From: Botryobacter ruber
GTDB lineage: Bacteria; Bacteroidota; Bacteroidia; Cytophagales; Hymenobacteraceae
Direction of reading: 5' to 3'
DNA length: 64,000 nucleotides
Assembly: GCF_003347595.2 (NCBI RefSeq)
Contig: NZ_QCZK02000035.1
Span: forward strand, 205,590 to 269,589
Below are positions 26,515-36,129 of this stretch, piece by piece. The translations under genes were made by a program, and so were the position numbers. Below the pieces are notes generated by a model that was not told where the DNA came from, did no database searches, and saw only the letters and a list, made by a program, of their open reading frames with translations. Each line of letters starts with the position of its first letter. Positions within the stretch are counted from its first letter, which is position 1.

Positions 26515-28500
26515 ATGAAAAACAAGTCTGCCTATCCCGTTGTCGTGCTGGTGCTGCTCCTGAGTGGTATGTTGCTCGTTTCGTTTAAAAACGCCACTAG
26601 CTATGTTAAAAAAGCTTTCCCTTACAAGAAAGAAGGACTTACAGAACGGCAGGCGGCAGCGCACCTGTTAAGCCGCTTTACCTACGGGGCAAAGCCCGGG
26701 CAGGTAGACGAGGTGGTGAAAATGGGACTCGAAAACTGGTTTGCGCAACAGCTGGCCGCTAACCAGCCGGAGGACCGGGTAGAACAACTGCTGGCAGGTT
26801 ACAACTCCCTCCGGATGACGAACGAGCAGATTGCCCGCACCTATCCCAAAGGCGGGCAACTCCTGAAAATGGCGATCCGTGACGGAGCCATAGCGAAAGA
26901 TGCTGTAAAAAAAGAAAAAGAAAACAGGGCAGAATACCGGAAGGCGCTTCAGGCCTACATGCTGCAGAACAACTACAAGCTGCAGAATGAACTGAACCGG
27001 GAGCTGCAAAACCAGAAAATACTGCGGGCCACGTATTCGCAGAACCAGCTGCAGGAGGTACTTACCAGTTTCTGGTTCAACCACTTTAATGTGTCGCTCA
27101 GCGATAACGACTGCGCCCGTTTTATAGTTACCTACGAACGCGACGTGATCAGGCCCAATGCGCTCGGCAATTTTGAAACAATCCTGCTGGCAACGGCCCA
27201 GTCGCCGGCTATGCTTACCTACCTCGATAATTTTATGAGTGCTGCTCCCACCGATGCCTCGTCTGCTGAACAGGAAAGGCGGGAGCAACGCATGCGCCAG
27301 CAGTTAAGGCGGCAGCAGCCAGGCCTTAGCCCTGTGCAGCAGAAGCAGGTGATGGAAAGGGTGCAGAAAGCCAGAAAAGAGCAGGGACTAAACGAGAATT
27401 ATGCCCGGGAGATTATGGAGCTGCATACCCTGGGCGTAGATGGCGGCTATACCCAGCAGGATGTCACCCAGGCCGCCCGCGTCCTGACCGGCTGGACTAT
27501 CTTCCCCGGTTTAAACGGCAACACGATCAACAGGAAGGAGCAGGCGGCGAACAGCAACGGCAACAGTGCTTATTTTGCCAGGCAGGGCTTTGTGCGTGAA
27601 GGCGATTTCCTGTTTGCTGCCAACCGGCACGATAAAGGAGAGAAAGTAGTAATGGGAACACGCTTTCCGGCAGGCGGGGGCTATGAAGAAGGGGTAAAGC
27701 TGATTAACATGCTGGCAAAGCACCCGGCAACTGCCCGTTTTATTTCTTCCAAGTTAGCGGTTCGTTTTGTGAGCGATAACCCGTCAAAGAGTTTGATCGA
27801 TAAGATGGCCAAAACCTTTACCAAAACAGATGGCGACATCAGGCAGGTGCTTCTTACCATGGTTTCGTCGCCGGAATTCTGGAGCAAAGAAGCCTTGCGC
27901 GAAAAAACAAAGTCGCCGTTTGAGCTGGCAATAAGTTCGGTGCGCAGTCTGAATGCAGAGGTAACCAATCCGGCACCGTTAGCATTCTGGATAGCGAAAA
28001 TGGGTGAAAAAATGTATGCCTACCAGGCCCCCACCGGCTTCCCCGATAAAGGGCAGTTCTGGATTAATACCGGCTCATTACTCTCCCGCATGAACTTTGG
28101 GCTGGCGCTGGTATCGCGGCGCATACCCGGGGTGCAACTGGACCTGGCGGCCCTGCACCAGAACCGCGAACCGGAAAGTGCGGAACATGCGCTCCGGATC
28201 TACAGCAATTACCTGCTGCCCGAGCGCAACCTGGACGAAACGGTGCAACGGCTGACGCCGCTTGTCAACGACCCGGAATACAGCACCAAAGTAAATAATG
28301 CAGCCAGTAAATTAGCCCCGGACCAGGAAGATCAGCTGATGGAAGAAGAAGAAGTTATGCTCATGAACCGGAAAGGAAAAGAAAGACAAGCCCGGAAAAA
28401 GACCGCCGCCAGGCAGGAGCAGGCCTCGAACGGGCAGGACATGATGCTGGCGCAGGTGGTGGGCATTATCATTGGCTCGCCGGAATTTCAGCGGAGATAA
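26515..28500 (+). CDS. DUF1800 family protein
   Basis: Exported protein of 661 residues of unknown function. A signal or anchor segment (about 7-25) precedes the DUF1800 domain, with the diagnostic AAHLLSRFTYGAKPGQV near the start, LTSFWFNHFNVS in the middle, and NENYAREIMELHTLGVDGGYTQ. A charged, Gln/Arg-rich linker (about 250-285) and a C-terminal basic segment interrupt it. ATG at 26515 is chosen because the upstream ATG at 26476 adds no signal. It forms the usual two-gene pair with the DUF1501 gene 45 bp downstream. The pair is widespread, but its place inside a sulfatase/GH operon is notable. Confidence 0.9.
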   Translation: MKNKSAYPVVVLVLLLSGMLLVSFKNATSYVKKAFPYKKEGLTERQAAAHLLSRFTYGAKPGQVDEVVKMGLENWFAQQLAANQPEDRVEQLLAGYNSLRMTNEQIARTYPKGGQLLKMAIRDGAIAKDAVKKEKENRAEYRKALQAYMLQNNYKLQNELNRELQNQKILRATYSQNQLQEVLTSFWFNHFNVSLSDNDCARFIVTYERDVIRPNALGNFETILLATAQSPAMLTYLDNFMSAAPTDASSAEQERREQRMRQQLRRQQPGLSPVQQKQVMERVQKARKEQGLNENYAREIMELHTLGVDGGYTQQDVTQAARVLTGWTIFPGLNGNTINRKEQAANSNGNSAYFARQGFVREGDFLFAANRHDKGEKVVMGTRFPAGGGYEEGVKLINMLAKHPATARFISSKLAVRFVSDNPSKSLIDKMAKTFTKTDGDIRQVLLTMVSSPEFWSKEALREKTKSPFELAISSVRSLNAEVTNPAPLAFWIAKMGEKMYAYQAPTGFPDKGQFWINTGSLLSRMNFGLALVSRRIPGVQLDLAALHQNREPESAEHALRIYSNYLLPERNLDETVQRLTPLVNDPEYSTKVNNAASKLAPDQEDQLMEEEEVMLMNRKGKERQARKKTAARQEQASNGQDMMLAQVVGIIIGSPEFQRR

Positions 28501-28545
28501 GCGCAGGGTTTATAAAGTAACAATCTACCTTTAATCAAGGAACTT

Positions 28546-29814
28546 ATGACAAGCAGAAGGGGATTTCTTAAATCAGGGGCGCTGGCACTGTTTGCGGCCG
28601 GACTCGGGGGAGTACCCAACTTCCTGGCGCAGGCTGCCGGCAGCAGTAAAATTCTGTCGCCTTACAAGAAAAACAAGGTGCTGGTTACCATTTTTCAGCG
28701 CGGCGCCATGGATGGCCTGATGGCGGTAACGCCTTTTACAGACGAATACCTGCAGAAGGCGCGTCCCGGCCTGTTTATGTCGGCTGCCCGAAGTGCTGCA
28801 AATCCCTTGATTGACCTGGACGGTCGGTTCGGGCTGCATCCTGCCATGGAAGCCTTTGCACCCCTGTTCCGCGAAAAACGACTGGCCATTGTGCATGGGG
28901 TAGGCTCCCCGAATAAAACCCGCTCCCACTTCGATGCCCAGGATTATATGGAAGCCGGCACGCCTTTCCGCAAAGGCACCAGCAGTGGCTGGCTGAACCG
29001 GGCAGTAGGGTTGCTGGGGCACGAAGCTGCCACGCCGTTTCAGGCGGTGAGCCTGACATCTTCGCTTCCCAAATCTTTTTATGGCGACCATCCTGCCGTG
29101 GCTATCAGTAACCTGCAGGAGTTTGCGATACAGATGCGGGGGAATGCCAGGGCAGCAAATGCCGCCGCAAACAGCTTCGAGGACCTCTACGACCAGACCT
29201 CTTCCACGCTGCTCAACAGGACCGGAAAGGAGAGTTTTGAGGCGCTTAAGATGCTGCAGAAAACGGATGTAAAGAATTATAAACCCGCCAACAATGCCCG
29301 TTACCCCAACAGCCCGCTGGGGAACTCGCTCAAGCAGATTGCACAGCTGATAAAGATGGATGTGGGGCTGGAAGTAGCATTTGCCGAAACAGGAGGCTGG
29401 GATACGCACTACAACCAGGGAACGGCACAAGGTACTTTTGCCCGCAATGTAACCGACCTGAGCCAGAGCGTGCTGGCCTTCTGGACCGACCTGGAAGCCT
29501 ACCAGGATGAGGTGACGCTGATGACCATGACCGAGTTCGGGCGCACCGTAAAGCAGAACGGCAGCAACGGCACCGACCATGGCCGCGGCTCCTGCATGTT
29601 TGTCCTGGGCAACGATGTACATGGCGGCCTGGTGCACGGACAGGTGCCTACCCTTGCCATCGAAAACCTGGAAGATGGCCGCGACTTACCTGTTACCACC
29701 GATTTCAGAAGTGTATTCAGCGAAGTAGCCGGCCGGCACCTGCAGATCGAGCAGGCAAACGTGTTGTTCCCGGATTGGAAAGGGAATGGCATCGGCGTGA
29801 TGGGACGCGTGTAA
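28546..29814 (+). CDS. DUF1501 family protein, Tat-exported
   Basis: Protein of 422 residues with a clear twin-arginine signal (TSRRGFLKSGALALFAAG). The DUF1501 fold is related to the alkaline phosphatase/sulfatase superfamily. Visible conserved parts include FQRGAMDGL, GVGSPNKTRSHFDAQDYME, ETGGWDTHYNQG, MTEFGRTVKQNG and TDHGRG, where His and Asp residues could bind metal. No reaction is established for the family. Tat export suggests folding or metal loading in the cytoplasm, unlike its Sec-exported DUF1800 partner. Confidence 0.9.
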   Translation: MTSRRGFLKSGALALFAAGLGGVPNFLAQAAGSSKILSPYKKNKVLVTIFQRGAMDGLMAVTPFTDEYLQKARPGLFMSAARSAANPLIDLDGRFGLHPAMEAFAPLFREKRLAIVHGVGSPNKTRSHFDAQDYMEAGTPFRKGTSSGWLNRAVGLLGHEAATPFQAVSLTSSLPKSFYGDHPAVAISNLQEFAIQMRGNARAANAAANSFEDLYDQTSSTLLNRTGKESFEALKMLQKTDVKNYKPANNARYPNSPLGNSLKQIAQLIKMDVGLEVAFAETGGWDTHYNQGTAQGTFARNVTDLSQSVLAFWTDLEAYQDEVTLMTMTEFGRTVKQNGSNGTDHGRGSCMFVLGNDVHGGLVHGQVPTLAIENLEDGRDLPVTTDFRSVFSEVAGRHLQIEQANVLFPDWKGNGIGVMGRV

Positions 29815-29966
29815 ACCGGCATAAAAACAGCTGCACCAGGTTTGTGTTCTGAATGGCAAAATGCTGTTCGGTACCGCACTTACGCTCTTCTGACGAGTGG
29901 CCGCTTTTGCGTGGCCGCTCCCCAAAAACTTTATATTTATTCAAGCCTTTACAACTCTTCAAAATC

Positions 29967-31388
29967 ATGAATTCAATAGTTCTCAGCGTACGCTTTTTGT
30001 TGGTAATCCTTTTTTGCGCATCAGCGGCTCTGGCAGATGTTAAGCTGCCACGGTTTATCAGCAACAGCATGGTACTGCAGCGGGACAGGCCCATTCCGGT
30101 ATGGGGCTGGGCGGAACCGGGCGAGAAAGTGAGCGTTAGCTTCAACGGAAAAACGTACAACGCACAAACCGGAACCGATAAAAAGTGGCAGGTATCTGTT
30201 GATGCAACAAAAGCAGGTGGTCCGTTTGTCATGACCGTGAAAGGTAACAACACCATCGTTATCGAGGATATTCTGATTGGGGATGTGTGGATCTGTTCGG
30301 GCCAGTCGAACATGCAGTTTACCCTGGACAAGGTAAAGGAAAAATACAGCGCTGAAATTGCTTCATCGGCTAACCCCCAGATCAGGCATTTTAAGGTAGA
30401 ACCTGCCGTCCGGTACGAACCGGCAGTTGATGTGAAATCCGGCGGATGGAAACAGGCAAACCCGGAAAATGTGTCGGGCTTTACAGCTGTAGGGTACTTT
30501 TTTGCCAGGGAGCTTTACAGTAAATATAAAGTGCCGATTGGCTTGCTGCATACCTCTTACGGAGGAACTCCCGCTGAAGCATGGGTTAGTGCCAGCACCC
30601 TGCAGGATTTCCCGCATTATTTGCAACATACCGACGAGCCCGCAGAAGGGGAACAACTGACAAGCATGCAGGAAAGGCGCAAACCAACAGTACTGTTCAA
30701 CGGAATGGTTTCGCCGCTGATACCTTATGGTATAAAGGGCGTAATCTGGTACCAGGGCGAAGCGAATGCAAAGAAAGGCAGGGAGTACAGGCAACTGTTC
30801 CCGGCACTAATCAAAGAATGGCGTGAAAAATGGGGGCAGGGTGATTTCCCGTTTCTGTATGTGCAGCTGGCAAATTTCCAGAAAGCACCTGATATGCCTG
30901 CCGAAAGCGACTGGGCTGAACTACGGGAAGCGCAGGCCATGACACTTGCCTTGCCTAATACTGCCATGGCCGTGATACATGACATAGGAGAAGCAAAGGA
31001 TATTCATCCTAAAAACAAAAAAGATGTTGGGCTCCGCTTAGCGTTAGCCGCCCGGAAAGTGGCCTACGGCGACAGTAAAGTCGTTTATTCCGGGCCGACT
31101 TTAAAGTCGGTGAAGGCAGAGCAGAACAGGTTGGTGCTCTCTTTTGATCATATAGGAGGAGGTTTGGTGGCTAAAGGTGGTGGCGACCTGAAACAATTTG
31201 CCATTGCAGGCCCCGATAAAAAGTACGTGTGGGCCAACGCCAGGATCGAAGGCGATAAAGTAATTGTGTGGCATGCCTCTGTTCCAGACCCCGTTTCCGT
31301 GAGGTATGCCTGGGCCAATAACCCCGAAGGCGCCAACCTGTATAACAAAGCTGGTCTGCCGGCTTCTTCTTTCAGAACGGATAAATAA
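29967..31388 (+). CDS. Sialate O-acetylesterase-like (SASA) esterase
   Basis: Secreted carbohydrate esterase of 473 residues, expected to remove O-acetyl groups from sugars. Signal peptide ends CASAALA. ICSGQSNMQF holds the nucleophile Ser114, WYQGEANA is the second conserved block, and IGEAKDIHP holds the likely catalytic Asp-x-x-His-type residues. ATG at 29967 directly precedes the signal; the longer frame from 29853 has no support. It follows DUF1501 after 152 bp and is followed by a T-rich terminator. Confidence 0.88.
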   Translation: MNSIVLSVRFLLVILFCASAALADVKLPRFISNSMVLQRDRPIPVWGWAEPGEKVSVSFNGKTYNAQTGTDKKWQVSVDATKAGGPFVMTVKGNNTIVIEDILIGDVWICSGQSNMQFTLDKVKEKYSAEIASSANPQIRHFKVEPAVRYEPAVDVKSGGWKQANPENVSGFTAVGYFFARELYSKYKVPIGLLHTSYGGTPAEAWVSASTLQDFPHYLQHTDEPAEGEQLTSMQERRKPTVLFNGMVSPLIPYGIKGVIWYQGEANAKKGREYRQLFPALIKEWREKWGQGDFPFLYVQLANFQKAPDMPAESDWAELREAQAMTLALPNTAMAVIHDIGEAKDIHPKNKKDVGLRLALAARKVAYGDSKVVYSGPTLKSVKAEQNRLVLSFDHIGGGLVAKGGGDLKQFAIAGPDKKYVWANARIEGDKVIVWHASVPDPVSVRYAWANNPEGANLYNKAGLPASSFRTDK

Positions 31389-31438
31389 GAAACAGCAGCA
31401 GCGGAAGCTGTTCTGCCAAAGCCTTACGTGTTGATTTT

Positions 31439-31487
31439 CCCTTGTTGCGGGCCGTTATCAGAAAACGCCTGCGGCAAGGGTTTTTTT
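31439..31487 (+). terminator. Intrinsic terminator after esterase gene
   Basis: Outer stem CCCTTG/CAAGGG with further partial pairing inside, followed directly by seven Ts. Confidence 0.7.
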
Positions 31488-31556
31488 GCTGTTCCACCGG
31501 CAGGAACAGGCGCCGGCATGGCAGCAGGTGTACTATTCCGGTCGTGAAAAAGTGTT

Positions 31557-31585
31557 CTGCTCCTGCCACCACAGCCACTGCTCCT
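31557..31585 (-). repeat. Dispersed intergenic repeat, copy 12
   Basis: Inverted copy (CTGCCACCACAGCCACTGCT core) ending only 5 bp before the first half-site of promoter C. Confidence 0.8.
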
Positions 31586-31590
31586 CCTGG

Positions 31591-31654
31591 CTACAATCCT
31601 GCTAGCTTTTCCTACAAATGTGACACGCGGAGTAAGTAGCAAAATGTAATATTG
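31591..31654 (+). promoter_or_regulatory. Two-half-site operator and -7 element, promoter C
   Basis: CTACAATCCTG (31591) and CTACAAATGTG (31612) are 21 bp apart, and TAATATTG (31647-31654) starts exactly 35 bp after the second half-site. The GH5 start is 120 bp downstream of the -7 start. Confidence 0.8.
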
Positions 31655-31766
31655 CCTGCAGTAAAATCAGCCGGAACGGTGAGGCCGCTAACAGGAAAAG
31701 AAATATTGCCTGGCCTGTCCACCTGCCCCGGAAACCAAACTAAACCACTACTGTTCGTTATCTGCC

Positions 31767-32924
31767 ATGAAAAAACACGTTAAAATCCTGGTGCCGCTGC
31801 TGCTGTTCACACTTCTGTTCGGGCCTGCCTTGCAGGCACAGCAACGCTGGACCGTTCAAAAAGCAAATGCCTGGTATGCGAAGCAGCCCTGGCTGGCGGG
31901 GTGCAACTACCTGCCACAAAATGCCATTAACCAGCTGGAAATGTGGCAGGCAGAAACCTTCGACCCCAAAACAATTGATATGGAACTGGGCTGGGCTGCG
32001 CAACTGGGCTTCAACACCATGCGGGTGTACCTGCAGGACCAGCTTTGGGTGCAGGATGCAGCAGGCTTTAAGAAGCGCATGGACCAGTTCCTGGATATCT
32101 GTGCCAGGCATAACATCAAACCCATGTTTGTGTTGTTCGACTCCTGCTGGGATCCTTTTCCGCGGTTAGGCAAGCAGCGGGCTCCCATCCAGGGCTTGCA
32201 CAACTCCGGGTGGGTGCAGAGTCCGGGAGCAGAAATACTGCTGGACCCTACGCGGTACCCGGTGCTCGAACGCTATGTAAAGGACATTGTGGGCCATTTT
32301 AAAAATGATGACCGCATTCTGGCGTGGGATGTCTGGAATGAGCCGGATAACACAAACGACTCGAGCTACGGCAAGTTTGAACCCAAAAACAAAGTGGACC
32401 TGGTACTGAAACTCCTGCCGCAGGTTTTTGACTGGGCCAGAGCAGCGCAGCCTACCCAGCCCCTTACCTCGGGTATCTGGCGCGGCGACTGGTCATCCTG
32501 GGAGAAACTGGGCGCCATGGAAAAAGTACAACTCGAAAACTCGGATGTAATCTCTTTCCACAATTATGACGGCGCCGAAGAGTTTGAGAAGCGGGTGAAA
32601 TGGCTGCTGCCCTACAACAGGCCGCTGTTGTGCACCGAGTATATGTCCAGGGGAAATAACAGCACCTTTCAAGGCTCCATGCCTGTTGCCAAAAAATACA
32701 AAGTGGCGGCCTTTAACTGGGGCTTTGTGGCCGGAAAATCAAATACTATTTATCCCTGGGATTCCTGGTCGAGCGCTTATGCCAGTGAGCCTAAGCTCTG
32801 GTTTCATGATATCCTGCGTGCCAACGGGCAGCCTTACCGGCAGGAGGAAGTAAATCTGATAAAACAACTCACCGCCCAGGACCAGAACCGAAGTGCTGCC
32901 GGCAAGAAGGCAAAAGTGAACTAA
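31767..32924 (+). CDS. GH5-like glycosidase
   Basis: Secreted clan GH-A enzyme of 385 residues with signal peptide ending ALQAQ. The barrel has the acid/base Glu192 in DVWNEPDN and the nucleophile Glu291 in CTEYMSRG, with GFNTMRVYLQ and FVLFDSCWDPF at earlier strands, as in GH5 cellulase/mannanase-like proteins. The subfamily and bond specificity are not clear; relatives are often annotated loosely as beta-xylanase. It is first in a five-gene run (GH5, epimerase, GH43, receptor, NagB fusion) from promoter C. Confidence 0.85.
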   Translation: MKKHVKILVPLLLFTLLFGPALQAQQRWTVQKANAWYAKQPWLAGCNYLPQNAINQLEMWQAETFDPKTIDMELGWAAQLGFNTMRVYLQDQLWVQDAAGFKKRMDQFLDICARHNIKPMFVLFDSCWDPFPRLGKQRAPIQGLHNSGWVQSPGAEILLDPTRYPVLERYVKDIVGHFKNDDRILAWDVWNEPDNTNDSSYGKFEPKNKVDLVLKLLPQVFDWARAAQPTQPLTSGIWRGDWSSWEKLGAMEKVQLENSDVISFHNYDGAEEFEKRVKWLLPYNRPLLCTEYMSRGNNSTFQGSMPVAKKYKVAAFNWGFVAGKSNTIYPWDSWSSAYASEPKLWFHDILRANGQPYRQEEVNLIKQLTAQDQNRSAAGKKAKVN

Positions 32925-33033
32925 GCATTTGTAGCCTCGCCCTGGCCGCAGTTAATAATGCCGGGACCTGCCAGGTTGCCTGGCGGACAGGTCCGGAATA
33001 CTCGTTTTGCTGTTTTAAAACTTTCATATCATC

Positions 33034-34233
33034 ATGACCAAAAAACATACATTATTCCTGCTGCTCTTTACCGCATGCTTGGGTTTAGGCGCAACCGGCT
33101 TGTTGCAAAGCTGTGAGACAAAAGCTGAAAAGGGTAAGAGCGAACATGCTGCAGCCACTGCGGCTGAAGGTGCAGCAGCAGTAAAAAGGCTTCCATTCGG
33201 CAAGCTTAAAAATGGAACAGAGGCGTACTTATACACCCTCACCAACAAGCACAACACACAGGCTACCTTCACCGATTACGGCGGCCGGTTAGTAAGCTTG
33301 CAGGTGCCGGATAAAAACGGGAAAATGACGGATGTAGTGGCCGGTATGTCCGGCGTGGCCGCTTACGCCAGCAACACCGACGCTTACTTCGGGGCTACCA
33401 TCGGGCGCTACGGCAACAGAATCGCCAATGGTAAATTTACATTGGACGGGAAAGAATATACCTTGTCGGTGAACAACGGGGCAAACACGCTGCACGGTGG
33501 CAAAAAAGGGTTTCAGAAAGTTATGTGGGAGGCGCAGCAACCCGATGCCCGCTCTGTTGTGTTTCAGTACCTGGCCAAAGACATGGAAGAGGGATTTCCC
33601 GGGAACCTGCACGTAAAAGTTACCTACACCCTGACGGATGAGAACGAACTGCGGATGGACTACGAGGCAACTACCGACAAGCCAACGGTGGTGAACCTGA
33701 CGAACCACGCCTACTTTAACCTGAACGGCGAAGGCAGCGGCGACATTCTGGGGCACCGGCTGCAGATCAATGCCGACACCTACACGCCCGTAGATGCCAC
33801 CCTGATTCCTACTGGTAAGCTTGCGCCGGTGGCGGGCACTCCCTTCGATTTTCGCAAACCTACTCCGATCGGTGCCAGTATTGAAACGGAAAATGAGCAG
33901 CTCACCAATGGCAAAGGCTACGACCACAATTATGTGCTGAACAAGGAGAAAAGCACGGGCATGACCAGGGCTGCCAGCGTGACAGGCGATAAAAGCGGTA
34001 TTGTGATGGATGTGTACACCCTGGAGCCGGGGCTGCAGTTCTACAGCGGCAACTTTATGAAGGGTAAAAATACCTTTAAAGGCGGCAGTAAAGATGATTA
34101 CCGGACTGCCTTCTGCCTGGAAACCCAGCACTTCCCGGATTCGCCGAACCAGCCTTCGTTCCCCTCCACTGTGTTAAAACCCGGTGAAACCTACCGTACC
34201 AGCACTGTCTATAAATTCGCTGTGCAAAAGTAA
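33034..34233 (+). CDS. Aldose 1-epimerase, lipoprotein
   Basis: Galactose mutarotase-type enzyme of 399 residues that interconverts the alpha and beta forms of free aldoses. The lipoprotein signal (lipobox LQSC) puts it in the periplasm rather than the cytoplasm, so it would act on sugars released there. Family motifs are present: GATIGRYGNRIANGKF, NTLHGG, NLTNHAYFNL with its catalytic His, and CLETQHFPDSPNQP with the catalytic Glu. An Ala/Glu/Lys-rich linker follows the anchor. It supports release of free galactose or similar aldoses by neighbouring enzymes. Confidence 0.93.
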   Translation: MTKKHTLFLLLFTACLGLGATGLLQSCETKAEKGKSEHAAATAAEGAAAVKRLPFGKLKNGTEAYLYTLTNKHNTQATFTDYGGRLVSLQVPDKNGKMTDVVAGMSGVAAYASNTDAYFGATIGRYGNRIANGKFTLDGKEYTLSVNNGANTLHGGKKGFQKVMWEAQQPDARSVVFQYLAKDMEEGFPGNLHVKVTYTLTDENELRMDYEATTDKPTVVNLTNHAYFNLNGEGSGDILGHRLQINADTYTPVDATLIPTGKLAPVAGTPFDFRKPTPIGASIETENEQLTNGKGYDHNYVLNKEKSTGMTRAASVTGDKSGIVMDVYTLEPGLQFYSGNFMKGKNTFKGGSKDDYRTAFCLETQHFPDSPNQPSFPSTVLKPGETYRTSTVYKFAVQK

Positions 34234-34381
34234 GTTTCCTGGTCTTCAGCCCTTCCTGCTCCGGTACATCACTTGTTGTAAAGGAGCCGGATAGCGGGCA
34301 CGGCAGATGATCTTATATAAGAATAGTTGTACCGCTGTAAAACCGAAGCAGGTTTTGCAGGCTGGATAAAAAATAACATTT

Positions 34382-36010
34382 ATGAAACGATTACTGATAC
34401 TGTTAAGCCTTAGCTGTTTATTTGCTTCCTCCTGTAGTTTAAAGGAAAAACCCGACCAGCAGGGCACTGCGGCGCAGGTTAAGTCCGAAATGGCGGGCGA
34501 TGAATCTGCCATTTACAACAATCCCGTGTTACCCGGCGATTATGCAGACCCCTCGGTGGTGCGGGTGGGAGAGGAATATTGGGCAACTGCTACATCATCG
34601 GAATGGGCGCCGCTGTTTCCGTTGCTCCACTCCAGGAACCTGGTAGACTGGGAAACAGTCGGTCATGTTTTCCCGGAAAATCTGCCGGACTGGGCTGAGT
34701 CAAATTTCTGGGCTCCGGAAATTTCGTACGACAACGGCAGGTTCTACATCTACTACACCGCCCGCAAAAAAGGCGGCAGCCTGTGCGTGGGAGTAGCCAG
34801 TGCTACCAGCGCAACGGGTCCTTACAAAGACCATGGGCCTATAGTTTGCCAGGAGGCCGGTGCTATCGACGGTTTTCCTATCCGGGATGAAAACGGCGAT
34901 TTGTACCTGGTCTGGAAAGAGGATGGCAACAGCCGGAAGCTGCCCACGCCGCTCTGGGGCCAGCGCATGAACGAGGAGCGCACAGCCCTGCTGGGCAAAA
35001 AGTTTGAGTTGTTCCGCAACGATGCCGATACCTGGGAAGGCGGCCTGGTAGAAGGTCCGGCCATTATCAGGCGCAACGGCTATTTTTACACCTTTTATGC
35101 TGGTGATAAATGCTGCGGCCGCGCCTGTACGTATGGCGTTGGAGTTGCCCGGGCTAAAAAATTAACCGGCCCCTGGGTTAAGTTTTCCGGTAACCCGATC
35201 ATGCAGCAGAACGAAGCCTGGAAGTGCGCCGGGCATGGCTCCATTGTAACCGACCAGCAGGGCCGCGACTTTTTCCTGTACCACGCTTACACCACCAACA
35301 CTTTTGTTTACCCGGGCCGCCAGGGGCTACTGGACCAGATTTTATGGCGTGAAGACGGCTGGCCTTATTTTGAAGAATCTGCTCCAAGTGTAACAGCGCC
35401 GGCCCCTTACCAGCAGCAAGCGGTGGTGCAGCTGGATGTGCAGGATGAGTTTAACAGCCCGACCTTAGCTAAAAGCTGGCAATGGTCCGTTACGCAGGCG
35501 CCGGTGTATACGATAAGCGATACGAACAACGGGCAACTGTTGCTCAAAGCCTCTGCAGCGCAGATTGGCACCATGCTTGGCCAGCGTACCAAAGCCGGTG
35601 ACTACACCGCCACTGCCGCACTGGACTGCCGCTCGCTGCCCAGGGGGACCCGGGCCGGGCTTTCTGCCTTCGGCGACCCTAACAATGCCATCGGTATAGC
35701 CTTGCAGAACGACAGTATTGTGCTCTGGCAGGTGAAGCGAAAAGAAGCCAGCGAACTAGCCCGTGTTGCAGCTCCGCCACAGGAAACACTTCAGTTTAAG
35801 CTAACGGTGCAGCAGGGGCACAAGCTGACATTTGCCTGGAGCGGAGATGGTTACAGCTGGAATGAACTAAACAACGGAGCGCCGGTCGATGGCTCTTTTC
35901 TGCCGCCCTGGGACAGAGGGGTGCGGGTTGGCCTGAGCGCCAAAGGCCCTGCCAGTACCGCTGCCACCTTTAACTGGTTTAAAATTAATTATAATCCTGT
36001 TGAAATTTAA
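34382..36010 (+). CDS. GH43-family glycosidase with C-terminal sandwich domain
   Basis: Two-domain lipoprotein of 542 residues (lipobox FASSC). The propeller (about 40-330) has catalytic candidates Asp in DYADPSVV, Asp in AIDGFPI and Glu in LVEGPAII. A beta-sandwich (about 350-540) of the GH43 C2/DUF1349 type follows and often shapes the active site. The DKCCGRACTYG stretch has three cysteines and may hold a disulfide. It lies 148 bp after the epimerase and shares its operon. Confidence 0.9.
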   Translation: MKRLLILLSLSCLFASSCSLKEKPDQQGTAAQVKSEMAGDESAIYNNPVLPGDYADPSVVRVGEEYWATATSSEWAPLFPLLHSRNLVDWETVGHVFPENLPDWAESNFWAPEISYDNGRFYIYYTARKKGGSLCVGVASATSATGPYKDHGPIVCQEAGAIDGFPIRDENGDLYLVWKEDGNSRKLPTPLWGQRMNEERTALLGKKFELFRNDADTWEGGLVEGPAIIRRNGYFYTFYAGDKCCGRACTYGVGVARAKKLTGPWVKFSGNPIMQQNEAWKCAGHGSIVTDQQGRDFFLYHAYTTNTFVYPGRQGLLDQILWREDGWPYFEESAPSVTAPAPYQQQAVVQLDVQDEFNSPTLAKSWQWSVTQAPVYTISDTNNGQLLLKASAAQIGTMLGQRTKAGDYTATAALDCRSLPRGTRAGLSAFGDPNNAIGIALQNDSIVLWQVKRKEASELARVAAPPQETLQFKLTVQQGHKLTFAWSGDGYSWNELNNGAPVDGSFLPPWDRGVRVGLSAKGPASTAATFNWFKINYNPVEI

Positions 36011-36047
36011 ACGAAACAGAATTGCCGGTGTCTAAGCAGCAGGAGAG

Positions 36048-36076
36048 GAGCAGAGGCTGTGGAGGCTGGTGCAGCC
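36048..36076 (+). repeat. Dispersed intergenic repeat, copy 13
   Basis: First of two tandem copies 82 bp apart that share flanking sequence (GGTTTG..GTTTTGCTGC). Confidence 0.8.
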
Positions 36077-36129
36077 AACTTTAAAGAGCGGTTTGTTATA
36101 GTTTTGCTGCGTTTGCATAAACTATTGTG

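Larger units (their letters stand above)
31389..31766. other. Intergenic region, 378 bp
   Basis: Holds the terminator of the esterase operon, one inverted repeat copy and promoter C, in that order. No gene. Confidence 0.7.
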
